Notes: generated by a model from the sequence alone, not told the origin. Counted from the first letter of the stretch, positions 34,017-45,024 are shown. The stretch is 64,000 bases of DNA from Rhodospirillales bacterium (GCA_017644185.1 JAEPMA010000015.1:1758-65757), one strand, 5' to 3'. Program-made: numbers and translations.

Positions 34017-34810
34017 CAAACCGCAATCGGCGCTTTGATGTGCGGGTGGGCTTCGTAATTCTCGAGGGTGAAGTCCTCGTACTTGAAGCCGGCGATATCC
34101 TTGACGTCCGGATTGATGATCATCTTCGGCAGGGCAAGCGGCTCGCGGCTCATCTGTAGATCAGCCTGATCGAGGTGGTTGGCGTACAAATGCGCATCCC
34201 CCAGCGTGTGCACGAACACGCCGGGTTTAAGCCCCGTCACCTGCGCCATCATCATCGTCAACAAGGCGTAACTGGCGATATTGAACGGCACCCCCAGAAA
34301 GACGTCGCACGAACGCTGATAAAGCTGGCAGTTCAACCTGCCGTCCATCACCTGGAACTGGAACATGCAGTGACACGGCGGGAGCGCCATGTCGTCGATA
34401 TCCGCCGGGTTCCAGGCGCTGACGACCATCCGGCGCGAGTTGGGGCGCTCTTTGATTTCGCGGATCACCCAGTCGATCTGATCGATGGTGCGCCCGTCCG
34501 GCGTCGCCCAGGATCGCCACTGGCGGCCGTAAACCGGGCCGAGCTCGCCGCTCTCGTCCGCCCACTCGTCCCAGATCGAAACGCCGTTGTCGTTGAGATA
34601 CTTGATGTTCGTATCCCCATTCAGGAACCACAGAAGCTCATGAATGATCGATTTCAGGTGCAGCTTCTTGGTCGTCAGAAGGGGGAAGCCCGCTTCGAGA
34701 TCGAAACGCATCTGATAGCCGAACACCGCCTGCGTGCCCGTGCCGGTGCGGTCGCCCCGGAACGTACCGGTATCGCGGATGTGTCTGAGAAGATCGAGAT
34801 ATTGCTGCAT
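34016..34810 (-). CDS. thyA: Thymidylate synthase
   Basis: Makes dTMP from dUMP with methylene-tetrahydrofolate as carbon donor and reductant. It is 264 residues, the E. coli length. The catalytic Cys is in [11 protein letters not shown] and the substrate-binding [16 protein letters not shown] is intact. The N-terminal [15 protein letters not shown] loop binds phosphate. The next gene, folA, follows with a one-base overlap. Confidence 0.98.
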   Translation of the reverse strand: MQQYLDLLRHIRDTGTFRGDRTGTGTQAVFGYQMRFDLEAGFPLLTTKKLHLKSIIHELLWFLNGDTNIKYLNDNGVSIWDEWADESGELGPVYGRQWRSWATPDGRTIDQIDWVIREIKERPNSRRMVVSAWNPADIDDMALPPCHCMFQFQVMDGRLNCQLYQRSCDVFLGVPFNIASYALLTMMMAQVTGLKPGVFVHTLGDAHLYANHLDQADLQMSREPLALPKMIINPDVKDIAGFKYEDFTLENYEAHPHIKAPIAV

Positions 34811-34840
34811 GAGCGGAGTTTAGCGTGACGTCCCCGGCGG

Positions 34841-34975
34841 TCAAAGCAGGGATCGGGATTCCCTTTCAGAAAACGCCAATGCGTTGTCCCGCTTGGGGCG
34901 GTCGTGCACGATGATTTGGCGGCGCAACTTTTCAAATCCGGGACTTGCCGGGAAAGGGTGCGAATCGCGGAACAT
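34841..34975 (-). CDS. Possible small protein, 44 residues
   Basis: The minus-strand frame starts MFRDSHPFPASPGFEKLRRQ and ends ERESRSLL, 30 bp upstream of thyA. The predicted product is basic. Third-position GC is only moderate (about two thirds), and no clear ribosome site precedes the ATG. It may be a real gene at the head of the thyA-folA transcript or chance; nothing else fills the 34811-35061 gap. Confidence 0.3.
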   Translation of the reverse strand: MFRDSHPFPASPGFEKLRRQIIVHDRPKRDNALAFSERESRSLL

Positions 34976-35061
34976 CGAATGCCAACCGGGGGCTTGCAAA
35001 AGCGGCCCGGATTAGCCTTTATCGTGGCGTATTCCAAGCAACCGGAGCCGGCAGGACCATC

Positions 35062-35454
35062 GTGAGCAACAACATCACCGTCGAGATCGCGCCTGGCGAA
35101 CTGATCGACAAGATCACCATTCTCGAAATCAAGCTGGAGCGCATCGAAGATGCCGCCAAACTGGCCAACGTGCGCCACGAATGGGACGTGCTGACCCAGG
35201 CGCGCGATGCCAATACCGAAGCGACCGAGGCGCTCAGCGACCTGACCGGCCAGCTCAAGAAGATCAACGAGACCCTTTGGGAGATCGAGGACGATATCCG
35301 CGATTGTGAGCGGGCCAAGGACTTCGGCGATACATTCATCGAGCTGGCGCGGGCCGTCTATCGCACCAACGACGAGCGCGCGCGTCTCAAGCGCGAGATC
35401 AACGAGCTTCTGGGATCGGCCCTGGTCGAAGAGAAATCCTACGCCGCGTATTAA
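35062..35454 (+). CDS. DUF6165 family protein
   Basis: The 130-residue soluble protein has the family start VEIAPGELIDKITILEIKLERI and is mostly helical and charged, with coiled-coil potential across residues 60-115. A GTG at 35062 is the start, with an upstream stretch free of conserved sequence. DUF6165 genes are often next to glycosyltransferase or sugar-related genes, as here, where a family 9 glycosyltransferase begins 24 bp downstream. The function is unknown. Confidence 0.88.
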   Translation: MSNNITVEIAPGELIDKITILEIKLERIEDAAKLANVRHEWDVLTQARDANTEATEALSDLTGQLKKINETLWEIEDDIRDCERAKDFGDTFIELARAVYRTNDERARLKREINELLGSALVEEKSYAAY

Positions 35455-35478
35455 ACGGATAAGCCGGGGAACCACGCC

Positions 35479-36591
35479 ATGGCGTTTTTATTACCCCTGT
35501 TAGACCGGTTTCACGCATCCAGCCGCGGGCCACGCCCGTCGACGCCTTCCGGCGTCTTGTTCGTGTCGTCCGGCGGGCTCGGCGACACCATCCTGCTTTC
35601 GCATGTGATCGAACGCTTCTATCGGGTCGCGGGAGAAGACGAACCTGTTCATGTGCTCTTGAGGAAGGACGGCGCCAAAACCGCCTTTATGTTCCCCAAA
35701 AGGGCCGACACCATCGCCGTCGATTTCGGGCGGCTCAGGAAAGACCGCGCTTATCGCAAGAAGATCGGCGACGACTTATATCAAGGGAACTACCGGCTCG
35801 TTATCAGCCTCGATTACCTGCGCCACCCGGATCTGGACGAATACCTGATCTTCGCCGCAGCGGGCGCGGAAACCGCCGCGATGGTCGCGAAGCCGTGGCG
35901 GAAATACGACGCGAGACTGAACAAGAACCACGCGCTTTACGACAGGCTCTATGACAGCGGCGGCGTTCTGGTCGACAAGATTTTACGCTGGACCGCGTTC
36001 GCGAATTGGCTGAATGGAACTGACGAAAAGCCGCCCCGCGCGGTTTGTGGTCCGAATATTCTCCCCGCCCCGATCAAGACCGATAAACCCTTCGTCATGG
36101 TGCAGGGGTTCTCGGCGGTGAAGGGAAAACAATGCGCCCCGGCGTTGTTCGAACGCGCACTGGCGCAGTTGCCCGACGACTGGAACGTGGTGTTCACCGG
36201 CGCACCCGGCGAAGACGCGGCGAACCCGGAATTCGCCGACCTGTTATCGCGCCCCAATGTCAGATACGACGACAGCACGTTCGAACAACTGGTGCCCAAA
36301 CTGCGCGCCGCCAAGATGGCGATTTCCGTCGATACCGCGTTCATGCATCTGGCGATCGCGGTGGGCACCCCGACCCTCGGCCTCGCGAGCGCGGCCTACG
36401 TCGATGAAATCGTCCCTTATGCGGATGAGACCACCCCCGAAAACGCGCATTTCATCTATCACGACATGCCGTGCCGAAGCTGCCTGGGCGATTGCCGCCT
36501 GCCCCCCGAAGACGGCCGCTTCCCGTGTATCGCGCGGCTTGAAACGGAAAGGGTCGAGGATGCGGTGCGGGGTATGATGGGGGCGAACTGA
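35479..36591 (+). CDS. Glycosyltransferase family 9 (heptosyltransferase-like)
   Basis: A 370-residue GT-B protein. The N-terminal half has SSGGLGDTILLSHVIERF, like the RxGDxxxxxP-type acceptor motif of heptosyltransferases. The C-terminal half contains MAISVDTAFMHLAIAVGTPTLGL, the GT9 nucleotide-sugar motif. The late segment CRSCLGDCRLPPEDGRFPCI has four cysteines that could bind metal. It likely adds a sugar to lipopolysaccharide core or a related glycan at the inner membrane face. It pairs with DUF6165. Confidence 0.9.
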   Translation: MAFLLPLLDRFHASSRGPRPSTPSGVLFVSSGGLGDTILLSHVIERFYRVAGEDEPVHVLLRKDGAKTAFMFPKRADTIAVDFGRLRKDRAYRKKIGDDLYQGNYRLVISLDYLRHPDLDEYLIFAAAGAETAAMVAKPWRKYDARLNKNHALYDRLYDSGGVLVDKILRWTAFANWLNGTDEKPPRAVCGPNILPAPIKTDKPFVMVQGFSAVKGKQCAPALFERALAQLPDDWNVVFTGAPGEDAANPEFADLLSRPNVRYDDSTFEQLVPKLRAAKMAISVDTAFMHLAIAVGTPTLGLASAAYVDEIVPYADETTPENAHFIYHDMPCRSCLGDCRLPPEDGRFPCIARLETERVEDAVRGMMGAN

Positions 36592-36604
36592 CGGCGCGCA
36601 CCAG

Positions 36605-36728
36605 CCCCTCACCCGGCTCGCTACGCTCGCCACCCTCTCCCCGGGGAGAGGGGCCGGTCTGCGGGAGTCCCTTCTCCATTTTGGCCCGCGCCAAATGAAT
36701 GGCGACGGGAGAAGGACAGGATGAGGGG
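36605..36728. repeat. Dispersed palindromic repeat, family A (copy 4)
   Basis: It opens CCCCTCACCCGGCTCGCTAC and closes GGACAGGATGAGGGG, with inner CCTCTCCCCGGGGAGAGG and CCTTCTCC/GGAGAAGG arms. It is the fullest copy and shows the three nested hairpins clearly. Confidence 0.8.
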
Positions 36729-36799
36729 AACGGCCAAGCGCTTTCCCCTGCCCTTAGGCCCTCGAAACCTTGCGAAAACGCACGCATGAGCGCATATTA

Positions 36800-37095
36800 G
36801 GGCTGCCGGTTCGTCCGGCTATGGTGATAAACGCTTTTCGGAATAAGCGTTGCGGACCCGGGGGCAGTGCCCGGCACCTCCACCAGGTTTTCCTGTCCCG
36901 ATACGGGGCAAGCTGATGGGGGTGAAACAGGATCGACGCGCGTGGTAAAGGACTAGTTTTCACTCGGCATGGTTCCGCCGTTACCGGGCCATTTTCACAA
37001 GTGCCAACGACAATGACGCACTTGCGGTTGCGGCCTAATACGCCATAACAACCACGGGGTTCGAGGGGCACCTGGCAACAGAAGCCCCTCACTTC
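36800..37095 (+). ncRNA. ssrA: tmRNA, circularly permuted (two-piece) alphaproteobacterial type
   Basis: Rescues stalled ribosomes. The acceptor piece comes first: a T-arm-like CCGGGGGCAGTGCCCGG, then CACCTCC-A-CCA ending at 36887. After a linker the coding piece starts at 36920 with GGGGGTG, which pairs with CACCTCC to form the acceptor stem, followed by AACAGGATCGACG. The tag frame at 37005-37040 reads ANDNDALAVAA then TAA. A GAGGGGC...GCCCCTC hairpin plus a T-rich stretch (37065 onward) is the probable terminator. The precise ends are approximate. The gene order is the hallmark of alphaproteobacteria, in which the precursor is cut into two RNAs. Confidence 0.95.
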
Positions 37096-37128
37096 TTTTC
37101 AGCGCTTAAAAATCGAACGTTACATCGT

Positions 37129-37188
37129 CGCACTTAAGCCGGCTTGACTAGTGCGACCTCGTACTATATTTAGTTCGATATCGTACTT
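37129..37188. promoter_or_regulatory. Two inverted repeats ahead of the Acg-like gene (probable MarR operator)
   Basis: GTCGCACTTA and CTAGTGCGAC (37129-37138 and 37150-37159) pair at nine of ten positions, and GTACTATAT with ATATCGTAC (37163-37188) at eight of nine. The second lies just before the ribosome site of the Acg-like gene, in the promoter zone of its operon with marR. Confidence 0.5.
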
Positions 37189-37202
37189 TATTGGAGAGTG
37201 CC

Positions 37203-38309
37203 ATGACCCTGACGCGAAGAAAATCCCTCGCCCTGATCGGTGGCGGCATCGTTTTCGCCGCCACCGCTGGCGTGACGACGTTTGCCCTGACACGCACCCC
37301 GACGACGGCGCAACGCCCCTGGACCCGTGCCGGGCGGTATGACGAGCCGCGGCTGCGGGCGCTTTCCTATGCGTTGCTGGCGCCCAACCCGCACAATCGT
37401 CAGCCATGGCTGGCAGACCTTAGCGAGCCCGGCACTGTTATCCTGCATCGCGACAAGGCCCGGCAACTGCCGCACACCGATCCCTATTCGCGGCAACTGG
37501 TGATTGGCATGGGGTGTTTTATCGAACTGATGCGCATGGCCGCGGCTGAAGACGGCTACGATATTGATTTTGATTTCTATCCGGAAGGCGAGGATGGCCC
37601 CGTGACGGTGGCCCGCTTCCAGCCGGGCGGACGTTCGGACCCCCTGTTTCACCACGTTCTCGAACGGCGAAGCTGCAAGGAACCATTCGAAGACCGGGGC
37701 CTACCGCCTGCACTGGCCGACACGCTGCAAGCATACGCGCATATCGTCACCGAACAGGCAAAGGTTTCGGCAATCAGGGAGATCACCTTGAACGCGTGGG
37801 GCGTCGAAACCACGACCCCCCGCACGATGCGCGAAAGTGTCGAACTGATGCGCTTCGGCAAGGACGAGATCAACGCAAATCCCGATGGAATCGCGCTGGG
37901 GGGGCCGTTTCTTGAATCCCTGATGGTGCTGGGCGCCCTTGAACGCGAAGACCAGATGGACGTGACGTCCTCATCGTTTAAATCCGGGCAGGAGATGTAC
38001 ATAAAAATGCTGAACGCGACCCCGGCCTATGCATACCTGACGACGCCCGCGAACACGCGTCTTGAACAACTGGAGGCAGGGCGGCGCTGGCTGCGGCTGA
38101 ATCTTGCAACGACGAAACTTGGGCTCGGCCTGCATCCGGTCAGCCAGGCATTGCAGGAGTTTCCGGAGATGGATCCGCAATATCAGGAAATCCACCGTCT
38201 TCTTGCCAAGCCCGGGCATACCGTTCAAATGTTGGGGCGGCTGGGGTTTGGCCCGACGGTTCAGCCGGCGCCCCGATGGCCCATCGAAAGCAGGATTCTG
38301 AAAAGCTGA
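37203..38309 (+). CDS. Acg-family FMN-binding oxidoreductase (nitroreductase-like), Tat-exported
   Basis: The 368-residue protein has a twin-arginine signal (LTRRKSLALIGG) and hydrophobic segment, then a nitroreductase-fold domain. NPHNRQPW occurs near residue 60 and the later AGRRWLRLNLATTKLGLGLHPVSQ helix is typical of the Acg group. Export by Tat fits a folded flavoprotein. The ATG at 37203 follows GGAGAG. It is 12 bp upstream of a MarR gene and likely in the same operon, so the protein may detoxify something that the regulator senses; the substrate is unknown. Confidence 0.82.
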   Translation: MTLTRRKSLALIGGGIVFAATAGVTTFALTRTPTTAQRPWTRAGRYDEPRLRALSYALLAPNPHNRQPWLADLSEPGTVILHRDKARQLPHTDPYSRQLVIGMGCFIELMRMAAAEDGYDIDFDFYPEGEDGPVTVARFQPGGRSDPLFHHVLERRSCKEPFEDRGLPPALADTLQAYAHIVTEQAKVSAIREITLNAWGVETTTPRTMRESVELMRFGKDEINANPDGIALGGPFLESLMVLGALEREDQMDVTSSSFKSGQEMYIKMLNATPAYAYLTTPANTRLEQLEAGRRWLRLNLATTKLGLGLHPVSQALQEFPEMDPQYQEIHRLLAKPGHTVQMLGRLGFGPTVQPAPRWPIESRILKS

Positions 38310-38321
38310 CCGGGGAAGAAA

Positions 38322-38780
38322 ATGCCAAACGACGATGCGGACAGGCTTTTCACGTTTTTCACCGAGATCGGCATAATTGCCCAACTCAGCCGCGCGGCGT
38401 TCGAGGCGCGGCTCCCGGACGGTATGACGCTGCCGCATTTTACCGTGCTCAATCATCTTGTGCGGCTAGGCGACGGTTGCACACCCTTGGCCTTGGCACG
38501 CGCATTCCAGGTGCCGAAAACGAGCATGACCAACACCCTTTCGGGTCTGGAGCGAAAAGGCCTGATCCGCATTCAACCAAACCCGGAGGACGGGCGCAGC
38601 AAGGTTGTCACCATCACATCCGCGGGGCGCAAATTCCGCGACAGCGCCGTCGTTGCCGCCGCCGAGACGTTCGGTCCTATGGTTGAGAAATTCCCGGCGG
38701 GTTGGATTGAAACGCTGACGCCGCAACTTGCGGAAATCCGCGCCGTCATGGACCGCGCCCGCGATGACGGTCCAAATTGA
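38322..38780 (+). CDS. MarR-family transcriptional regulator
   Basis: It is 152 residues with a winged-helix core: FTVLNHLVRLGDGCTPLALARAFQVPKTSMTNTLSGLERKGLI, then the wing NPEDGRSKVVTIT. It is downstream of the Acg-like flavoprotein gene on the same strand, and inverted repeats lie in that gene's promoter, so it probably controls its own operon. The ligand is unknown. Confidence 0.93.
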   Translation: MPNDDADRLFTFFTEIGIIAQLSRAAFEARLPDGMTLPHFTVLNHLVRLGDGCTPLALARAFQVPKTSMTNTLSGLERKGLIRIQPNPEDGRSKVVTITSAGRKFRDSAVVAAAETFGPMVEKFPAGWIETLTPQLAEIRAVMDRARDDGPN

Positions 38781-38890
38781 AATATATCACGCCTTTATCC
38801 CAAGGTGCGCACAAAACGGGCTTCTCGAAGGATCAGACACCCGTCCCTTTCTGCCTTTAACCATCGGGTTCAAGCGTCTACATTAAGCCC

Positions 38891-39424
38891 ATGATTGATG
38901 AAGACAGCGATATCCTGCGTTACGACCTGTGGATTGAGGACGCTCTTCGCGGCGTCATCCGCCGCTCCCTCACGACCGTCGAGGAGATGGGGCTGCCGGG
39001 CGATCATCACTTCTACATCACATTCCGGACCGACCATCCCGACGTCGACATCGCGGACTGGCTACGTGCCGAATACCCCGAAGAAATGACCATCGTCCTT
39101 CAGCATCAATTCGAAAGCCTGATCGTCACCGAGGACGGTTTTGCGATCAAGCTGCGCTTCGGCGGCCGGCCTGAGCATCTATCCGTTCCCTTCGACGCCA
39201 TCACGTCGTTTGCCGACCCGTCCGTCAGCTTCGGACTTCAATTGAAATCCGTCGACCTCGAAGACGAAGAAGACGACGGCGAAGAACTGACGCCGGAAGA
39301 GCTTGGCATCGACCCGGGCGCACGTCTCAACGACACCGGCATGGAAGACCCTTCCGACGACGGCGACGAAAAGAAGACCGGCGAGGTCATCGCGCTGGAC
39401 TCGTTCCGTAAGAAACAAACCTGA
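38891..39424 (+). CDS. sspB: SspB-family ClpXP adaptor (alphaproteobacterial type)
   Basis: Delivers ssrA-tagged proteins to the ClpXP protease. The 177-residue protein has a beta-rich tag-binding domain (HFYITFRTDHPDVDIADWLRAEYPEEMTIVLQHQF...), a long acidic linker (about residues 125-160) and a C-terminal tail GEVIALDSFRKK that matches the ClpX-docking segment. The tail and linker are as in characterised SspB adaptors. It lies about 1.8 kb from ssrA, which makes the tag it recognises. Confidence 0.94.
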   Translation: MIDEDSDILRYDLWIEDALRGVIRRSLTTVEEMGLPGDHHFYITFRTDHPDVDIADWLRAEYPEEMTIVLQHQFESLIVTEDGFAIKLRFGGRPEHLSVPFDAITSFADPSVSFGLQLKSVDLEDEEDDGEELTPEELGIDPGARLNDTGMEDPSDDGDEKKTGEVIALDSFRKKQT

Positions 39425-39486
39425 CCCCCGCGCCCGGGCGGACGTCCCGGCGCAGATTGCCAAACCCGTGAGCCAGGACGACTGCC

Positions 39487-41115
<1,629 letters not shown>

Positions 41116-41125
41116 GAACCAAATA

Positions 41126-41281
41126 CGTCATCCCGGCGCAAACTTGATAAACTGCGCATAATGAATATCGTTTCCCGGAACCGGCGGCGGACAATGTCCG
41201 GCACCGGTGTCCGGGACCTATTTCCGATCATCAGCGATTGCCATCTGGTGGCATGGGTCCCGGGTCAGGCCCGGGAAACAG
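41126..41281. repeat. Palindromic repeat, family B (partial)
   Basis: It begins CGTCATCCCGGCGC and contains GTCCGGCACCGGTGTCCGGGAC and GGGTCCCGGGTCAGGCCCGGG hairpins, but lacks the closing CCGGGATGACG end. No gene or recognisable Mn riboswitch is present in the 41116-41325 gap. Confidence 0.6.
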
Positions 41282-41325
41282 CATGTGAGAGACGCCGACG
41301 TGCCCATCCATAGGAAGAATTCATC

Positions 41326-41901
41326 ATGTCCTTTCTGACCGCCCTCGCCGTTGCCGTCGGTCTGGCCGCGGACGCGTTCGCGGCGTCGGTGTCGCGCGGC
41401 TGCCTGATCCGCGAGCGGGTCGGCATGTACGCGCTTCTGATGGCGGTCCTGTTCGGCGGCTTCCAGGCGCTGATGCCGTTCATCGGCTGGCAGTTGGGAG
41501 CACCCGCCCATAAGATTATCGCCGCCTGGGATCACTGGATCGCTTTTGGAATCCTGTTTGCGATCGGCGCCAAGACCATCCATGAAGGCTGGGTCGGCGA
41601 AGAGCATGACGAAAACGAAGAGGCCCCACCCAGCAAACAGCTCGCCCTCGCCGCCCTCGTCGTGACCGCCATCGCGACTTCCATCGATGCACTCGCCGCC
41701 GGGTTCGGCTTCGCGCTCGTTACCGACGATCTGTGGCTGATGATCGGCGTCACCGGGGTCGTGACGTTCGCGTTGTCGTGGGTCGGCGTGCATCTGGGTT
41801 GCCGCATCAGCGAGATGGTCGGGCGACGGATGGAGATGGTCGGCGGCCTGATCCTGATTTTGATCGGCGCCAACATTCTCTATCAGCACCTGTCCGTCTA
41901 G
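41326..41901 (+). CDS. mntP: Manganese efflux pump MntP
   Basis: The 191-residue inner-membrane protein has six hydrophobic helices in two repeats. The DAFAAS motif near residue 16 and IDALAAGFGFAL in the second half carry the acidic residues needed for Mn2+ export. The ATG is preceded by GGAAG. It stands alone between family B repeats. A yybP-ykoY-type Mn riboswitch, often found before mntP, is not visible here. Confidence 0.95.
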   Translation: MSFLTALAVAVGLAADAFAASVSRGCLIRERVGMYALLMAVLFGGFQALMPFIGWQLGAPAHKIIAAWDHWIAFGILFAIGAKTIHEGWVGEEHDENEEAPPSKQLALAALVVTAIATSIDALAAGFGFALVTDDLWLMIGVTGVVTFALSWVGVHLGCRISEMVGRRMEMVGGLILILIGANILYQHLSV

Positions 41902-41928
41902 GCGGGTCTTGTGTTAAGCATTTAATAG

Positions 41929-42061
41929 CGTCATCCCGGACGCGATGACCGTCCAAATCCGTGATTTGGGGGCGGGCATGAACGATCCGGGACCCATGGC
42001 GCGATCACGCCAAGCATCTGGAATAGGTCCCGGCCCTACGCTACGCTGCGGCCGGAATGAC
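41929..42061. repeat. Palindromic repeat, family B (inverted ends CGTCATCCCGG/CCGGAATGACG)
   Basis: A 133-bp element with inverted ends, internal CCAAATCCGTGATTTGGG and TACGCTACGCTGC palindromes. It fills almost the whole gap between mntP and fumC. Confidence 0.75.
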
Positions 42062-42079
42062 GTTGGGAGATAGAAACAC

Positions 42080-43480
42080 GTGACCGACAAACGCACCGAA
42101 AAAGACAGCATCGGCGAGATCGACGTTCCGGCCGATAAATACTGGGGCGCACAGACCGAGCGTTCGAAGCGCAATTTCCCGATCGGCGACGCACGCGAGC
42201 GGATGCCGATCGAGTTGATCCGCGCCTTCGCGATTCAAAAAGAGGCGGCGGCCCGCGCCAACATGGCGCTGGGCGTCATCGACGAGAAGATCGGCGCCGC
42301 GATTTCACAGGCCGCGTCCGAGATTTCCGACGGCAAGCTCGACGATCATTTCCCCCTCGTGATCTGGCAGACCGGGTCCGGCACGCAAACCAACATGAAC
42401 CTGAACGAGGTCATCTCGAACAGGGCCATCGAAATCATGGGCGGCGAGATGGGTTCGAAATCCCCCGTCCACCCGAACGACCACGTCAACGCGTCGCAGT
42501 CGTCCAACGACAGCTTCCCGACCGCGATGCATATCGCCATCGCGCTGGAAACCACCGAACGCCTGATGCCGGCGATGGACGGGCTGGAGAAATCGCTCGC
42601 TCAGAAAGCCGAAGACTTCAAAGACCTGGTCAAGATCGGCCGCACCCACCTTCAAGACGCGACCCCCATGACGCTGGGGCAGGAATTTTCCGGTTACGGG
42701 CACATGGTGTCCGAGAACATCGAACGGCTGAAAAAATCGCTGAACCAGATTTACGAACTGGCGCAGGGTGGGACCGCCGTCGGGACCGGGCTCAACGCCC
42801 CCGACGGCTTCGACGTTCTGTTCGCCGAAGAGGCCGCGTCGATCACCGGCCTGCCATTCAGAACCTGCCCCAACAAGTTCTATGCGCTGGCCAGCGAAGA
42901 CGCGCTGGTCAACCTGGCGGGCAAACTGAACACCATCGCCGCCTCGATGATGAAGATCGCGGGCGATATCAGGTTGCTCGGTTCCGGTCCGCGCTCCGGC
43001 CTCGGCGAGCTCATCCTACCCGCGAACGAGCCCGGCTCGTCGATCATGCCGGGCAAGGTCAACCCGACGCAGGCGGAGGCGCTGACGCAGGTGTGTGCTC
43101 AAGTCATGGGGAACGCCACCACTGTTTCCGTCGCCGCATCGCACGGGCATCTCGAACTGAACGTCTTCAAACCGGTGATCGTCGCCGCGATCCTGAGATC
43201 GACCCGGCTTTTGGCTGATGCGATCCAGAGCTTCCGGGTGCGCTGCGTCGACGGCATCGAGGCCGACGAGGCGCGCCTGACCGAACTGACCGAACGCTCG
43301 CTGATGCTGGTGACGGCGCTGACGCCGGAAATCGGCTACGATAAATCAGCCGAGATCGCCAAGAAGGCGCACAAAGAGGGGACGACATTGAAAGAAGCGG
43401 CCCTCGCCCTCAACTATCTGGATGAAGCCAAGTTCGACGAACTGGTCAGACCGGAAACCATGGTCGGACCGAAGGACTGA
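42080..43480 (+). CDS. fumC: Fumarate hydratase, class II (cofactor-free)
   Basis: The 466-residue member of the fumarase/aspartase superfamily has the signature [16 protein letters not shown] in the C-terminal third, [14 protein letters not shown] near residue 100 and the catalytic His region [17 protein letters not shown]. The start is a GTG. It is resistant to oxygen and needs no iron, unlike the class I enzyme 1 kb upstream. It ends three bases before the next gene. Confidence 0.97.
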   Translation: MTDKRTEKDSIGEIDVPADKYWGAQTERSKRNFPIGDARERMPIELIRAFAIQKEAAARANMALGVIDEKIGAAISQAASEISDGKLDDHFPLVIWQTGSGTQTNMNLNEVISNRAIEIMGGEMGSKSPVHPNDHVNASQSSNDSFPTAMHIAIALETTERLMPAMDGLEKSLAQKAEDFKDLVKIGRTHLQDATPMTLGQEFSGYGHMVSENIERLKKSLNQIYELAQGGTAVGTGLNAPDGFDVLFAEEAASITGLPFRTCPNKFYALASEDALVNLAGKLNTIAASMMKIAGDIRLLGSGPRSGLGELILPANEPGSSIMPGKVNPTQAEALTQVCAQVMGNATTVSVAASHGHLELNVFKPVIVAAILRSTRLLADAIQSFRVRCVDGIEADEARLTELTERSLMLVTALTPEIGYDKSAEIAKKAHKEGTTLKEAALALNYLDEAKFDELVRPETMVGPKD

Positions 43481-43483
43481 CAT

Positions 43484-44263
43484 ATGACGCCTGACGCCAA
43501 CGATCCGGAGCAACTCTCGAACTCCACGCTGGATACGGACGACATCCGCCAGGCGCGGATCGATCTGGCAGCGTGTTTCCGGATGGCGGCGCGCCTGGGA
43601 CTGCACGAAGGCATCTGCAATCATTTCTCGTATATGGTGCCGGGGCGCGACGATCTGTTTCTGGTCAACCCGGACGGCTACGCGTTCAACGAGATCACCG
43701 CGTCGAAGCTGTTGATCTGCGATTTCGAGGGGAACGTGATTGAGGGCGACGGCACACCGGAAGACACCGCGTTCTTCATCCACGCCAGACTGCATATGCG
43801 CCACCCGACGGCGCGCGCCGCGTTTCACACCCACATGCCCTATGCGACGGCGTTGTCGATGCTTGAGGGGGAGCCCCTCGTCTGGGCCGGACAGTCTTCG
43901 CTGAAATTTTACGGCCGCACGATCAACGACGAAGAATACAACGGCCTCGCCCTCGACACGGATGAGGGCGACCGCATCGCCGACGCCATGGGAGATAAAG
44001 AGATCGCATTTCTGAAAAACCATGGGGTGATGGTGACGGGTGAGAGCATCGCCAAAGCGTGGGACGATCTTTATTACCTGGAGCGCGCGTGCGAGGTGCA
44101 GGTCATCGCCCAGAGCACGGGCCGCCAGCTCAAATCCGTCCCCGCCGACATCGCTGAAAAAACCGCATATCAAATGACACTCGGAGAGCGCGACAGCGCC
44201 GGGCTGCACCTCGAAAGCATCAAACGCATTCTCGATCGCGAAGAACCGGACTACGCGGATTAA
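43484..44263 (+). CDS. Class II aldolase/adducin-family protein
   Basis: The 259-residue aldolase fold has the metal-binding FHTHMPYATALSML motif and a downstream His in FLKNHGVMVTG. It is unrelated in length and sequence detail to the one at 18331. It is transcribed with a downstream SDR dehydrogenase (gap 21 bp) and a hydrolase, and follows fumC by 3 bp. It may cleave or decarboxylate a hydroxy acid that the SDR makes; this is inference. Confidence 0.87.
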   Translation: MTPDANDPEQLSNSTLDTDDIRQARIDLAACFRMAARLGLHEGICNHFSYMVPGRDDLFLVNPDGYAFNEITASKLLICDFEGNVIEGDGTPEDTAFFIHARLHMRHPTARAAFHTHMPYATALSMLEGEPLVWAGQSSLKFYGRTINDEEYNGLALDTDEGDRIADAMGDKEIAFLKNHGVMVTGESIAKAWDDLYYLERACEVQVIAQSTGRQLKSVPADIAEKTAYQMTLGERDSAGLHLESIKRILDREEPDYAD

Positions 44264-44284
44264 ATCATTATGGGGGGGAACAAC

Positions 44285-45022
44285 ATGACCGACGTCACCA
44301 TCGTCACCGGGGGCTCGCGCGGCATCGGTGCCGCGACCGCGAAGCTCGTCGCCGGCCACGGCCACGCCGTCTGCGTGAATTATGTGAATGACAAAGACGC
44401 CGCCGATAAGGTTGTTTCGGAAATCGAGGCTGCGGGCGGGAAGGCCATCGCGGTCAAGGCCGACACGTCGAACGAAGCAGATGTCGTGGCGATGTTCGAA
44501 CAAGTCGATAAAGAACTCGGCCCGGTCACGGGTTTGGTCAACAACGCGGGCATCAACGGCGAGCGCAAGCGCGTCGAAGCGTTGAGCCCCGAAGAAATCA
44601 ACAGGCTTCTGGCTGTCAACGTCACCGGCTGCATGATCTGTGCGCGCGAAGCCATCAAGCGCATGTCGACCAAGCACGGGGGCAAGGGGGGCGCCATCGT
44701 CAACGTCTCGTCGGGCTCGGCCAATCTGGGCAATCCGGGGATCGGCGTCCTCTATGCCACATCCAAGGGCGCGCTCAATTCCTTCACCATCGGGCTCAGC
44801 CAGGAAGTCGCGGCGGAAGGGATCCGCGTCAACACCGTCGCCCCGGGGATGACGAGAACGGACATGCCGGGCGAGGACAGGTTAAAGGCGCAGGCGGAGA
44901 AAATCCCCATGGGGAGGGTCGCCGAACCCGAAGAGATCGCCGAAGCGATCTGGTTTCTTCTGTCCGACAAGGCGGGGTATATCGCCGGGGCCAACATCCG
45001 TGTCGGCGGCGGGCGCATTTAA
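44285..45022 (+). CDS. Short-chain dehydrogenase/reductase
   Basis: The 245-residue NAD(P)-dependent oxidoreductase has the classic SDR layout: TGGSRGIG at residues 8-15, NNAG at 86-89, and the catalytic triad Ser143 (VSSGS), Tyr157 and Lys161 (YATSK). The ATG at 44285 is chosen because GGGGGGGAA is just before it. It resembles glucose 1-dehydrogenase/3-oxoacyl-ACP reductase-like enzymes, but no substrate is given. It ends two bases before the next hydrolase gene. Confidence 0.93.
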   Translation: MTDVTIVTGGSRGIGAATAKLVAGHGHAVCVNYVNDKDAADKVVSEIEAAGGKAIAVKADTSNEADVVAMFEQVDKELGPVTGLVNNAGINGERKRVEALSPEEINRLLAVNVTGCMICAREAIKRMSTKHGGKGGAIVNVSSGSANLGNPGIGVLYATSKGALNSFTIGLSQEVAAEGIRVNTVAPGMTRTDMPGEDRLKAQAEKIPMGRVAEPEEIAEAIWFLLSDKAGYIAGANIRVGGGRI

Positions 45023-45024
45023 AT

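Noticed and set aside
36754-37092. Minus-strand reading frame across the tmRNA
   Set aside because: The region folds as a permuted tmRNA with acceptor stem, CCA and tag frame; the frame is chance.
41116-41325. Mn-sensing yybP-ykoY riboswitch before mntP
   Set aside because: The gap is a family B repeat; the conserved aptamer core is not present.
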